DNA of 14,116 nt. Origin: an uncultured Gammaproteobacteria bacterium (GTDB taxonomy: Bacteria; Pseudomonadota; Gammaproteobacteria; Acidiferrobacterales; CAJVXG01). Position numbers and translations under genes: made by a program. Where the stretch lies: positions 1 through 14,116 of the forward strand of contig CAJVXG010000023.1 in assembly GCA_913009215.1 (NCBI GenBank). Direction: 5' to 3'. Below, piece after piece: positions 1 to 6,740 of the stretch (the first letter of the stretch is position 1; every line of letters begins with the position of its first letter). The notes under the pieces were generated by a model. The model worked only from the letters and a program-made list of their open reading frames with translations. It was not told the origin of the DNA and did not search any database.

Positions 1-231
1 ATCAATACCAAGGGCATAGGCCGCTCCATCTTCAAGCAAACATTGGTGCAAGTAGCCTACGCCACAGCCTATTTCGAGCAGTTTGGCGTTTTTGATTCCA
101 GCCCGTTTCAGGCCCTTGACCAGCTGATGTTGGCAGGGTTCGAGCCCCTTCTTTTGGAAGCGCTTACGATAGCGCTTGGCAAAAAAAGAAAAAAAGCGAC
201 CCGCCGCATTGGCGTGAGTACAACAACTCAT
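1..231 (-). CDS. SAM-dependent methyltransferase, 5' part only
   Basis: The first 77 codons of a minus-strand gene that runs off the left edge. Reading starts at an ATG whose complement is at 229-231, preceded by a GGGGA-type ribosome site about 6-10 bases upstream. The basic N-terminus is followed at residues 51-61 by LLEIGCGVGYL, the glycine-rich motif I of class I (Rossmann-fold) SAM methyltransferases, and the last visible residues GID fit the acidic end of strand 2. The substrate cannot be told because the C-terminal part is missing. The overlapping plus-strand reading frame at 43-396 has no ribosome site and is taken as a shadow. The family call rests on motif I alone but is a clear match. 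Confidence 0.75.
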   Translation of the reverse strand, partial: MSCCTHANAAGRFFSFFAKRYRKRFQKKGLEPCQHQLVKGLKRAGIKNAKLLEIGCGVGYLHQCLLEDGAAYALGID

Positions 232-303
232 AATGATTCCCCGTTACCGGTATTTATCCATTTATTGACGTGGGTCAAAACTGGAAAAGTTTTAGTAATT
301 AGT

Positions 304-309
304 ATTATA
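304..309 (-). promoter_or_regulatory. Candidate -10 box for the methyltransferase gene
   Basis: On the minus strand this reads TATAAT, a perfect -10 hexamer preceded by TG. It would start transcription about 65 bases before the methyltransferase ATG. No good -35 hexamer is visible at the usual distance; a perfect inverted repeat (331-347) lies where the -35 region would be. The assignment rests on one hexamer and is tentative. Confidence 0.35.
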
Positions 310-330
310 CAAGTAGATTGCTGTTTGCCT

Positions 331-347
331 GCCCTTATCTTAAGGGC
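331..347. repeat. Perfect 7-bp inverted repeat, possible operator or RNA hairpin
   Basis: GCCCTTA, a 3-base loop TCT, then TAAGGGC. The repeat covers the region that would hold the -35 element of the minus-strand methyltransferase promoter, so it may be an operator. It could equally be a hairpin in a plus-strand transcript that ends at the terminator at 443-480. Both readings are inference. Confidence 0.35.
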
Positions 348-442
348 CAATGGCAATGCCTTTACAATTCACCTTGAGGCTTGCATGCCTGAGTAAGTCA
401 AAAGGTGACGCATTAAACCCTGGCTCATGGACTTGGGTATAG

Positions 443-480
443 CCTCCCTCCGGTGCCTGACTGGCGGGAGGTTTCTTTTT
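443..480 (+). terminator. Rho-independent terminator without an upstream gene
   Basis: Outer stem CCTCCC (443-448) pairs with GGGAGG (466-471). Inside it CCGGT pairs with ACTGG with one G-T wobble. The hairpin is followed by TTTCTTTTT (472-480). It is oriented rightwards, yet no plus-strand gene precedes it, so it may end a small RNA or isolate the next promoter from upstream transcription. Confidence 0.7.
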
Positions 481-572
481 GGTAATTTATCTAGGTTTGC
501 CAGAAATAATAATATTTAATTATTTCAATAAGTTATGGTGCAGAATATTATTTTATTTATGAAAAAATAAAC

Positions 573-607
573 TGTTCAGCCTCGGTTCAGAGTGGTTTTC
601 GTATGCT
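573..607 (+). promoter_or_regulatory. OmpR/PhoB-type tandem box and -10 element
   Basis: Two direct heptamers TGTTCAG (573-579) and GGTTCAG (584-590), separated by 4 bases, give the 11-bp period used by OmpR/PhoB-family response regulators. Eleven bases after the second copy lies TATGCT (602-607), a fair -10 hexamer, and no -35 consensus is present. This matches the layout of PhoB-type activated promoters, where the box replaces the -35 element. An A/T-rich tract lies just upstream. The start site would be near 614, leaving a leader of about 37 bases. Which regulator binds cannot be told. Confidence 0.5.
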
Positions 608-650
608 TCCTGGTAGCAGCACAAGCAGAATCTAACTTGGAGGCAAGATC

Positions 651-1067
651 ATGAATACAATCAGTGACTACAGCAAAATCGTATTGGTTACTTTGGCCGT
701 TTCCAGCGTCAGTATACCCGTAGCGAGCCAGGCGGGTAGCTTTAGCCCGGCCATGCGTGATGGCGGTCATCGTGGCACCGCAGCCGTCAGGCCGAATCGT
801 CAGTATCGGGGTAGTGCGGCTCGTTATCAACGTCGTGCTTATCGCAGTGGTGTTTCTGTTCGCTCGGGGCGCCGCTATGGTTACAGCAGAGCACCCCATA
901 GCCGCCCCTATGGACGCTATTACGGCGGCTATAATATTCGGCACAATCGCCCATTTTACCGTTATGGTTATTACCCCCGGTACTATGGCTATTACCCTCG
1001 GTACGGTGGTTATTATCGAGCTTACTATGGGCATTATCGTCGACATGGCAGGAGGTTTCGTTTCTAG
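651..1067 (+). CDS. Small exported Tyr/Arg/Gly-rich protein, function unknown
   Basis: 138 residues. Residues 1-28 form a Sec-type signal peptide ending VASQA, with cleavage expected after A28. The mature part, about 110 residues, holds 23 Tyr and 26 Arg, with no Cys, Trp or Lys. Residues 107-122 carry a short repeat of the type YYPRYYG/YYPRYGG, and two 15-base near-identical copies start at 969 and 990. GGAGG lies about 9 bases before the ATG, and a strong terminator follows at 1081-1108, so the gene is a single transcription unit. Low-complexity Tyr/Gly-rich exported proteins include the sulfur globule proteins of sulfur-oxidising gammaproteobacteria, but the very high Arg content is unlike the ones I know, so this is only a possibility. 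It may be a structural, polyanion-binding or stress-induced envelope protein. Longer frames overlapping it at 576-1136 (minus) and 757-1158 (plus) were rejected. Confidence 0.75.
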   Translation: MNTISDYSKIVLVTLAVSSVSIPVASQAGSFSPAMRDGGHRGTAAVRPNRQYRGSAARYQRRAYRSGVSVRSGRRYGYSRAPHSRPYGRYYGGYNIRHNRPFYRYGYYPRYYGYYPRYGGYYRAYYGHYRRHGRRFRF

Positions 1068-1080
1068 TGCGGGCATAACA

Positions 1081-1108
1081 ACGGGGCCAATCAGGCCCCG
1101 TTTTTTTT
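1081..1108 (+). terminator. Rho-independent terminator
   Basis: ACGGGGCC (1081-1088), loop AATCA, GGCCCCGT (1094-1101), then an uninterrupted T run to 1108. It is a perfect 8-bp G/C-rich stem and closes the gene for the exported Tyr/Arg-rich protein 13 bases after its stop. Confidence 0.92.
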
Positions 1109-1119
1109 GGCGGAGCGAC

Positions 1120-1135
1120 TGGCATAAACCTTGCA
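1120..1135 (+). promoter_or_regulatory. Sigma-54 (RpoN)-type promoter
   Basis: TGGCATAAACCTTGCA matches the sigma-54 consensus TGGCAC-N5-TTGCA at all core positions except one (T for C at the sixth base), with the GG (1121-1122) and GC (1133-1134) exactly 12 bases apart. Transcription would start near 1146, about 100 bases before the ATG at 1245. No enhancer site for an activator could be named; it would lie in or before the preceding terminator. Confidence 0.55.
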
Positions 1136-1244
1136 ATATCCATGGATTAAAAGCATGACTTAAAGGCTGCCGGCAGAAAACCTTGATGAACGCGAATAAT
1201 ACAATTTACGACCAAGGCTTAAAGCAGCAGGCAGGGAGAGGTTC

Positions 1245-1439
1245 ATGGTCACTATGAAACATCAGGATTGCGTTGTGAGGTATTATCCGGACATGATCGT
1301 CATCGATGGTGATGCAGAGACTATTCATGTCGAGGCAGATAGTATTTTACGACGTTTTGCCGCCAGCAGTCGGGCCTTGTTGATTGCCGAAGACACCGGT
1401 GACCACATTGTCCTGAAGACCAAAGAAGATCAGGCCTGA
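1245..1439 (+). CDS. Small protein of unknown function (64 aa)
   Basis: A short acidic, probably cytoplasmic protein with no signal peptide or membrane segment and a single Cys (residue 9). I do not recognise the family. The ATG at 1245 is preferred over the ATG at 1254 because GGGAG (1234-1238) sits 6 bases before it. Secondary structure looks mixed, with beta-like stretches (CVVRYYPDMIVIDG, ALLIAEDTGDHIVLK) around a helix (AETIHVEADSILRRFAA). The sigma-54-like promoter at 1120-1135 probably drives it. It converges on the GGDEF-EAL gene, whose stop lies only a few bases beyond. The clear ribosome site makes it likely to be a real gene despite its size. Confidence 0.6.
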   Translation: MVTMKHQDCVVRYYPDMIVIDGDAETIHVEADSILRRFAASSRALLIAEDTGDHIVLKTKEDQA

Positions 1440-1445
1440 CAGTCC

Positions 1446-3329
1446 TCAGGAGGTCCTTGCCAGATTCCATGAGGAAGTCTTAAACCAGGCGCTGAGTTCA
1501 TCAGCCGATAAGGGGCGACAAATATGATAACCCTGTGCGGCGTTACAACCCAAGGTGGTAAGTTTCTCCAGAGTTTCTTTGTCTTCTACGCCTTCGGCGA
1601 TTACCTGATAACCCAGGCCATGCGCCAGCTTGATGGTGGAATTGACAATAATGGCATTGTTTTTTTCATACAGCATGCCCATCACAAACGACTTGTCGAT
1701 CTTGAGATTATCCACTGGCAGGTCTTTGAGGTAGGCTAGCGAGGAATACCCCGTGCCAAAATCATCAATCGATAGTTTTATTCCCAGGTGATCCAGGCTT
1801 TGCAGGATGGCCTTGGCCTGATCCGGTTCTACCATCATGGCGCTCTCGGTAATTTCCAGCTCCAGGCGGGACGGGTCCATTTCCGATTCTTCCAGCATGT
1901 TCAGGATGTCCTGGACTATATGCTGGTCGTGTAGGTTACGCGCTGATAAATTGACTGCGATGTTGAGATGGATGCCCTGTTCATGCCACTTCTGGTATTG
2001 ACGAATAGCGGTTTTAAGCACCCATTGTGTTAATGGCTTGATCACTCCGCTTTGCTCAGCCAGAGGGATAAATTCGATGGGTGGGATGATGTTGTGCTTT
2101 TGGTGATTCCAGCGCAGCAGGGCCTCGACACTGGTGATACGGTGGTTTTCCAGATCCACTTTGGGTTGGTAGTGCAAGGATAACTCGTTATTTTCGATGG
2201 CTTGTCGCAGGTCGCTGATCAATGCCAGCCTGCGTAAACTGTAGGGATCGTCCTTGGGGGTGTAGAAGCTGATCTGACTGCCTTGTTTCTTGGCCTTGTA
2301 CATGGCCATTTCAGCACGCATGATCAGGGTTTCAGGATCATCCCCGTGATTTGGGTACAATGCTACGCCAATGCTGGCTTCAATGCTCATACTTAGTTTA
2401 ATTTCATCAATATAAAAAGGCAGGTGAAATGAATTCATAACATTGTCCAGACAGCGGGCGACGGAACCCGTGTGGGCTATCGACAGGACGATGGCAAACT
2501 CATCACCGCCGAAACGGGCAATGGTATCGGTTTCGCGCACCACCTTTCGTAATCTTGGTTCTATTTGTTTCAGGATTATGTCGCCATATTCGTGTCCAAG
2601 GGTGTTGTTAATTTCTTTAAACCGATCAATATCAATCAACAACAGTGCAATGGACTTTTTATTCCGTTTGGCGGAGGCGATAGTCTGTTGCAGGCGATCG
2701 TAGAGCAGGGTGCGATTTGCCAATCCAGTGAGTGGATCGCGTAAAGATCGGGCGAACAGTTCATCGTCTCGAATACTGTATTGTCGTTTGATGATGCTGA
2801 AAACAATCCCGATGATTATGATGATCATCAGTAGTCCGAGAACACCGAGGACAAGAAATACGGTACCCAGTTCCAGGGTTGAGCGTTCGATTAATACGAG
2901 TTTATACGCATCGCCAGGAAGCGAGGCAGAGGCCCAAATATATTTTTGATTATTAATGTTGAGGAACCCGTTTTTTTTGTCTGCACTTTGTTGCGAGGAG
3001 GCCAGACTCTGGATTTTTTGCAGGAACGGTTTTGGCAAGGAGCGGCTATATAGTGTTTGCTTTACTCCATCAATGTTACGCTGCAAATAGTAAAAACTGT
3101 TTTGTGACTCGTATCTATGCAGAGAGCGTTTTAAGTCAGGATCGGCTTGTTTGGCAAGGTCGAGCACCTGTATGCGAGCATGCCGGTCTAGTGCCGATAT
3201 TTCCCGAGCCAGAAAAGCCGTAGAGGTGGCATCGTAGGCGATATAACCGATTGTCAGCATGAAAACACTGGCAATGGCGATCAACTCAAAGATTCGTTTG
3301 AGGGGTATACCCTTAATACTCGACGGCAT
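1446..3329 (-). CDS. Membrane-bound GGDEF-EAL cyclic di-GMP enzyme
   Basis: 627 residues. A first membrane helix (about 14-32), a periplasmic sensor segment (about 33-153) of no recognised fold, and a second helix (about 154-180) precede cytoplasmic GGDEF (about 197-355) and EAL (about 370-615) domains. The GGDEF site is intact (274-278) after the DPLTGLANR motif, and RETD (265-268) sits five residues before it, the spacing of the allosteric c-di-GMP inhibition site. In the EAL domain EALLRW (402-407), the ITE motif with E495, DDFGTGYSS (522-530), K543, E579 of AEGVED and QGY (599-601) are all present. By these residues both synthesis and hydrolysis of c-di-GMP are possible, and which dominates cannot be told. 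It likely turns an envelope signal into a change in motility or biofilm state. It is convergent with the 64-aa gene and reads away from dxs. Confidence 0.93.
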   Translation of the reverse strand: MPSSIKGIPLKRIFELIAIASVFMLTIGYIAYDATSTAFLAREISALDRHARIQVLDLAKQADPDLKRSLHRYESQNSFYYLQRNIDGVKQTLYSRSLPKPFLQKIQSLASSQQSADKKNGFLNINNQKYIWASASLPGDAYKLVLIERSTLELGTVFLVLGVLGLLMIIIIIGIVFSIIKRQYSIRDDELFARSLRDPLTGLANRTLLYDRLQQTIASAKRNKKSIALLLIDIDRFKEINNTLGHEYGDIILKQIEPRLRKVVRETDTIARFGGDEFAIVLSIAHTGSVARCLDNVMNSFHLPFYIDEIKLSMSIEASIGVALYPNHGDDPETLIMRAEMAMYKAKKQGSQISFYTPKDDPYSLRRLALISDLRQAIENNELSLHYQPKVDLENHRITSVEALLRWNHQKHNIIPPIEFIPLAEQSGVIKPLTQWVLKTAIRQYQKWHEQGIHLNIAVNLSARNLHDQHIVQDILNMLEESEMDPSRLELEITESAMMVEPDQAKAILQSLDHLGIKLSIDDFGTGYSSLAYLKDLPVDNLKIDKSFVMGMLYEKNNAIIVNSTIKLAHGLGYQVIAEGVEDKETLEKLTTLGCNAAQGYHICRPLSADELSAWFKTSSWNLARTS

Positions 3330-3377
3330 TGATTAGCAACCTTGTCTTGATGCCCAAACAGGCTTCCTGATCCTTAA

Positions 3378-3383
3378 ATTATA
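3378..3383 (-). promoter_or_regulatory. Candidate -10 box for the GGDEF-EAL gene
   Basis: Reads TATAAT on the minus strand, about 48 bases before the start codon, with TGC just upstream that could help as an extended -10. No convincing -35 hexamer is seen at 16-18 bases. Tentative. Confidence 0.35.
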
Positions 3384-3468
3384 AGCAAGAACCATGCCTT
3401 ACTGCAGCCAGAAAAAGCCTTAATTCTGAGCGATTAACAGTGTAATTTATGGTGTTCAATCAGGAGAT

Positions 3469-3485
3469 TGCACCGATATGGTGCA
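3469..3485. repeat. Perfect 6-bp inverted repeat downstream of dxs
   Basis: TGCACC, loop GATAT, GGTGCA. It lies in the 208-bp gap between the start of the GGDEF-EAL gene and the end of dxs. In the minus-strand dxs transcript it would form a hairpin about 55 bases past the stop, but no U run follows, so it is not a standard terminator. A second, looser repeat (CCGAT...ATCGG at about 3506-3532) sits nearer the stop. Confidence 0.3.
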
Positions 3486-3537
3486 TCCAAGAAGACACCA
3501 GCCACCGATTTCTGCTATATCGGCTGACAATTTTTGC

Positions 3538-5466
3538 CTACAACACAGACAGTCGGCTTGAGGATTTCTTCTGGTCGGCAGGTGATTTTATGTCGGTATG
3601 TTTTTGCAGAAAGGATTGTATGGCATAGAGAATGCCGTTGCTGTCCAGCCCGGCCTCTTCCAGTAATGCCTCACGGGTGCCATGCTCCTGAAAGCGGTCT
3701 GGCAGGCCCAGGTTGAGTATGGGCAGATTGATGTCCTGACTGGCAAGAAATTCATTAATGCCGCTGCCGGCACCACCGGCAACTACATTTTCTTCAATAG
3801 TCACGAACAACCGGTGGCTTGAGGCCAGCTGCAGAATCAGGGCCTCGTCCAGAGGACGGACAAAGCGCATATTAATCAGTGTGGCATCCAGGTGATCAGC
3901 AGCAATACGGGCCGATTCTACCGTGGTGCCAAATGCCAGGATGGCGATGTCATTACCTTTACGGCGCGTTTCTGCCTTACCAATGGGCAGGGCCTGCATA
4001 TTCTTATTAATTTTGACACCGCAACCCTTGCCTCTTGGGTAGCGTACCGCGGCCGGCTGTTCCAGTTTAAAACCGGTGTAGAGCATTTGCCGGCATTCAT
4101 TTTCATCCGCAGGCGCCATGACCACCATATTTGGCAAATTACGCAGAAAGCTGAGATCAAAAATGCCGGCATGGGTAGGGCCATCTGGGCCGACTACGCC
4201 GGCACGGTCAATGGCAAATAGCACCGGGAGCTTTTGTAATACGATATCGTGAATGACCTGATCGTAGGCCCGTTGCAGGAAGGTCGAGTAAATGGCGACG
4301 ACGGGCTTGGCGCCCTCACAGGCCATACCACCAGCCAGGGTGACGCAATGCTGTTCGGCAATACCGACATCGATATAACGCTCCGGATATTGTTTGGCAA
4401 ACTCTACCATTCCGGATCCCTCACACATCGCTGGAGTAATGCCTATCAGCCGATCGTCTTTGGCTGCCATATCGCAGAGCCAGTCTCCAAACACCTGGGT
4501 ATAGCTTGGTGATGAGGTCGACCTGGATTGTTTTGCGATAATACCCACCTTGGGGTCGAATGGGGTGACCCCGTGGTATTTGACCGGGTCGGCTTCTGCC
4601 GGTGCATAACCCTTGCCCTTGCGGGTAACGACATGTAACAACCGCGGTCCTTTCGTTTTCCGCAGGTTCTGCAGAATGGAAACCAGGGTAGGCAGGTCAT
4701 GACCGTCAATGGGGCCTATATAGTTAAAACCCAATTCTTCAAACAGGGTGCCCGGTACCACCATTCCCTTCATATGTTTCTCGGTACGGAGGGCCAGTTC
4801 GCTCATTTGCGGGATATGACTCAAGACCTTTCTGCCACCTTCGCGGAGCGTGGTGTAGAACTTGCCGGACAACACCTTGGCCAGGTATTTGGCCAGGGCG
4901 CCGACGTTTGGCGAGATCGACATTTCGTTGTCGTTGAGCACCACCAGCAAGTCGGCCTCAGCGCCGCCCGCATGGTTCAGTGCCTCATAGGCCAGGCCGG
5001 CCGTCATGCCACCGTCACCAATGATGGCTACAGCCTGACGATCACTGCCGGATTGTTTGGCTGCCATGGCCATACCCAGGGCCGCACTGATGGAAGTGCT
5101 GGAGTGACCGGCACCAAAGGTATCGTATGGACTTTCGCTGCGCTTGAGGAAGGCGGAAAGACCGCCCCTTTGGCGGATGGTGCCAATCTGGTCACGGCGC
5201 CCGGTCAGGATTTTGTGGGGGTAGCATTGGTGACCGACATCCCAGACCAGGCGGTCTTCCGGTGTCTGGAAAACGTAATGTAGCGCAATGGTCAGCTCGA
5301 CGGCACCGAGGCCGGCAGCGAAATGTCCCCCACCCTGGGATACCGAATGGGTCAGAAATTGGCGTAATTCTTTTGCCAGATCGGGTAATTGCTCTTGCGG
5401 CAATTGCCTGAGATCGTTGGGTTCATTGATCCTGCTGAGGATAGGAAATTCGACTACTTCCGACAT
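3538..5466 (-). CDS. dxs: 1-deoxy-D-xylulose-5-phosphate synthase (Dxs)
   Basis: Joins pyruvate and glyceraldehyde 3-phosphate to form 1-deoxy-D-xylulose 5-phosphate, the first and usually flux-controlling step of the MEP isoprenoid pathway; cytoplasmic and thiamine-diphosphate dependent. At 642 residues it is near the usual 620-640. Visible family motifs: GGGHFA with H49; WDVGHQCYPHKILTGR (75-90); the thiamine-binding GDGGMTAGLAYEALNHAG (150-167) with NDN (178-180); the catalytic Glu (E371) in IAEQHCVT; and DRAGVVGPDGPTHAG (420-434). The last 20 or so residues are a polar Lys/Ser-rich tail. AGGT lies about 8 bases before the ATG. The gene is divergent from ispH, so the first and last MEP enzymes flank a shared control region, and its position beside hopanoid genes suggests it supplies precursors for them. 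Whether a second dxs exists elsewhere cannot be seen. Confidence 0.97.
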   Translation of the reverse strand: MSEVVEFPILSRINEPNDLRQLPQEQLPDLAKELRQFLTHSVSQGGGHFAAGLGAVELTIALHYVFQTPEDRLVWDVGHQCYPHKILTGRRDQIGTIRQRGGLSAFLKRSESPYDTFGAGHSSTSISAALGMAMAAKQSGSDRQAVAIIGDGGMTAGLAYEALNHAGGAEADLLVVLNDNEMSISPNVGALAKYLAKVLSGKFYTTLREGGRKVLSHIPQMSELALRTEKHMKGMVVPGTLFEELGFNYIGPIDGHDLPTLVSILQNLRKTKGPRLLHVVTRKGKGYAPAEADPVKYHGVTPFDPKVGIIAKQSRSTSSPSYTQVFGDWLCDMAAKDDRLIGITPAMCEGSGMVEFAKQYPERYIDVGIAEQHCVTLAGGMACEGAKPVVAIYSTFLQRAYDQVIHDIVLQKLPVLFAIDRAGVVGPDGPTHAGIFDLSFLRNLPNMVVMAPADENECRQMLYTGFKLEQPAAVRYPRGKGCGVKINKNMQALPIGKAETRRKGNDIAILAFGTTVESARIAADHLDATLINMRFVRPLDEALILQLASSHRLFVTIEENVVAGGAGSGINEFLASQDINLPILNLGLPDRFQEHGTREALLEEAGLDSNGILYAIQSFLQKHTDIKSPADQKKSSSRLSVL

Positions 5467-5602
5467 TACAATACCTGGTTCGATTCCGCGCCATCATAGG
5501 GCCAGTTATTCTCTGGTGCAAGCTTTATCATGGCGCTATTAATTCCTATTTGTGTCATTTGTTGTTTTACTTACCAGCATTTCTTAATGAGGCGAGACCC
5601 TT

Positions 5603-5628
5603 ATTATAGACTTAAATTCCGTGGTCAA
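5603..5628 (-). promoter_or_regulatory. Candidate dxs promoter
   Basis: On the minus strand a perfect -10 TATAAT (5603-5608) has TTGACC (5623-5628) upstream. The 14-base spacer is too short for a standard sigma-70 promoter, so the -10 alone may be meaningful. Transcription would give a dxs leader of about 130 bases. Confidence 0.35.
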
Positions 5629-5663
5629 CTCCAGGCACAAAAAAGAAGATCTTTTACCATTTA

Positions 5664-5676
5664 GCGGAAAGTCCGC
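5664..5676. repeat. Perfect 5-bp inverted repeat upstream of ispH
   Basis: GCGGA, loop AAG, TCCGC, 45-57 bases before the ispH start, in the dxs-ispH divergent region. It could be an operator or a leader hairpin. It does not resemble an IscR site that I can recognise. Confidence 0.25.
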
Positions 5677-5720
5677 AGAATATTCGGCAAGAGTCTATAT
5701 ACAGGGTTATTATTGTCTTT

Positions 5721-6710
5721 ATGACACAACAAAAAGAACAGGAAACGGATACGGGATTTCCGATAGAAGTTGTGCTGGCACAGCCGCGTGGCTTTTGTGC
5801 CGGTGTAGTGCGTGCCATTGAGATTGTCGAATTGGCGCTGGAAACCCACGGACCCCCGGTTTACGTATTTCATGAAATTGTTCACAACCCTTATGTGGTT
5901 GAGGATCTACGTAAACGTGGCGCCGTATTTGTTGAGGATCTTGATGATGTGGCACAGGGCTCAGTAACTATTTTCAGTGCGCATGGTGTTGCTACAGCCA
6001 TTGTCAACCAGGCCGAAGAGAAACAATTGAATGTGATTGATGCGACCTGCCCGTTGGTCACCAAGGTGCATTTACAGGCTCAGCGTTATAGTCGCAAGGG
6101 CTACGAAATTATTATTATCGGTCACACAGGTCACGAGGAAGTGGTGGGTACCATGGGCTCGGTGGCTGGGCCGGTATCGGTGATTTCAACGGTGGAAGAG
6201 GTGAACCGGTTTCAGGCCATAAATGAGAAACGCCTGGCCTATGTTACCCAGACTACACTTAGCATTAATGATACCCGTGATGTGATCTGTGCCCTGAAGG
6301 CACGTTTCCCGGAAATAATCGGACCCGAGCTGGACGATATTTGTTATGCCACAACCAATCGACAAAATGCGGTCCGGGAGCTGGTGGTAGATGTTGACTT
6401 ATTGTTGGTGGTCGGTGCCCGAAATAGCTCGAATTCCAGTCGTTTGCGCGAAGTAGCAGAACAATGTGGTATTCCGGCCTACCTGATCCAGAATGCCACA
6501 GAGATCGACAGCCAATGGTTTAATGGCATAAAGCGTGTAGGGGTAACCGCCGGGGCCTCGGCACCTGAGATTCTTGTCGAGCAGGTACTCACAACGCTGA
6601 AGGGTTCTGGTATAACTACGATCTCGGAAATGGACGGAACCCGGGAAACCACGACCTTCCGTTTACCGAAATCGTTAACCGCGTTGCGGGACCAAAAGCC
6701 TGTACCGTAG
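5721..6710 (+). CDS. ispH: 4-hydroxy-3-methylbut-2-enyl diphosphate reductase (IspH/LytB)
   Basis: Reduces HMBPP to IPP and DMAPP, the last MEP step, in the cytoplasm using a 4Fe-4S cluster. The three cluster cysteines are present: C26 (PRGFCAGV), C110 (DATCPLVTKVH) and C208 (DDICYATTNRQ). The HMBPP-binding residues also fit: H55 in HEIVHN, H88 in FSAHGV, H138 and E139 in GHTGHEE, and the SSNSS stretch near 236-240. At 329 residues it is slightly longer than E. coli IspH because of a polar N-terminal extension of about 15 residues. The ribosome site is poor (AGGG 14 bases before the ATG); a GTG at codon 18 would match shorter homologues but lacks a better site. It is first in the run ispH-hpnH-hpnB and 30 bases from hpnH. 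Such hopanoid-linked copies are sometimes a second ispH, which cannot be judged from one window. Confidence 0.96.
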   Translation: MTQQKEQETDTGFPIEVVLAQPRGFCAGVVRAIEIVELALETHGPPVYVFHEIVHNPYVVEDLRKRGAVFVEDLDDVAQGSVTIFSAHGVATAIVNQAEEKQLNVIDATCPLVTKVHLQAQRYSRKGYEIIIIGHTGHEEVVGTMGSVAGPVSVISTVEEVNRFQAINEKRLAYVTQTTLSINDTRDVICALKARFPEIIGPELDDICYATTNRQNAVRELVVDVDLLLVVGARNSSNSSRLREVAEQCGIPAYLIQNATEIDSQWFNGIKRVGVTAGASAPEILVEQVLTTLKGSGITTISEMDGTRETTTFRLPKSLTALRDQKPVP

Positions 6711-6740
6711 AATTGACTAACTGAGAGAAAAGGTTTTCTT

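Larger units (their letters stand above)
232..650. other. Intergenic region between methyltransferase and exported-protein gene
   Basis: A 419-bp gap with no credible coding sequence. It holds a minus-strand TATAAT at 304-309, a perfect inverted repeat at 331-347, a rho-independent terminator pointing right at 443-480, a very A/T-rich stretch at about 490-570, and a tandem TTCAG box with a -10 element at 573-607 in front of the next gene. The terminator has no visible plus-strand gene before it, which leaves room for a small RNA ending there. Confidence 0.6.

Noticed and set aside
43..396. 117-residue plus-strand frame at the left edge
   Set aside because: It is antisense to the methyltransferase, whose motif I is clear, and has no ribosome site of its own.
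400..480. Possible c-di-GMP (GEMM) riboswitch, prompted by GACGCATTAAACC and GCCTCC strings near a c-di-GMP gene
   Set aside because: The order and spacing of the conserved blocks do not match the GEMM-I fold, and the downstream part is explained by the terminator hairpin.
969..1004. Tandem 21-base repeats considered as a CRISPR or mobile-element trace
   Set aside because: They are in frame and encode the Tyr-rich heptad of the exported protein, so they are protein repeats.
576..1136. 186-residue minus-strand reading frame over the exported-protein gene
   Set aside because: It is antisense to a gene with signal peptide, ribosome site, promoter box and terminator, and its product is low-complexity Thr/Ile/Ala without any family motif.
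757..1158. 133-residue plus-strand frame overlapping the Tyr/Arg-rich gene
   Set aside because: It runs through the strong terminator at 1081-1108, has no ribosome site, and is the out-of-frame reading of the same repeats.
1186..1257. Short 23-codon upstream frame in the leader of the 64-aa gene
   Set aside because: No ribosome site precedes its ATG and its product has no distinctive feature; not supported as a gene.
4699..5283. 194-residue plus-strand frame opposite dxs
   Set aside because: It lies wholly antisense to a well-conserved dxs and shows no recognisable motif; it is a by-product of codon bias.
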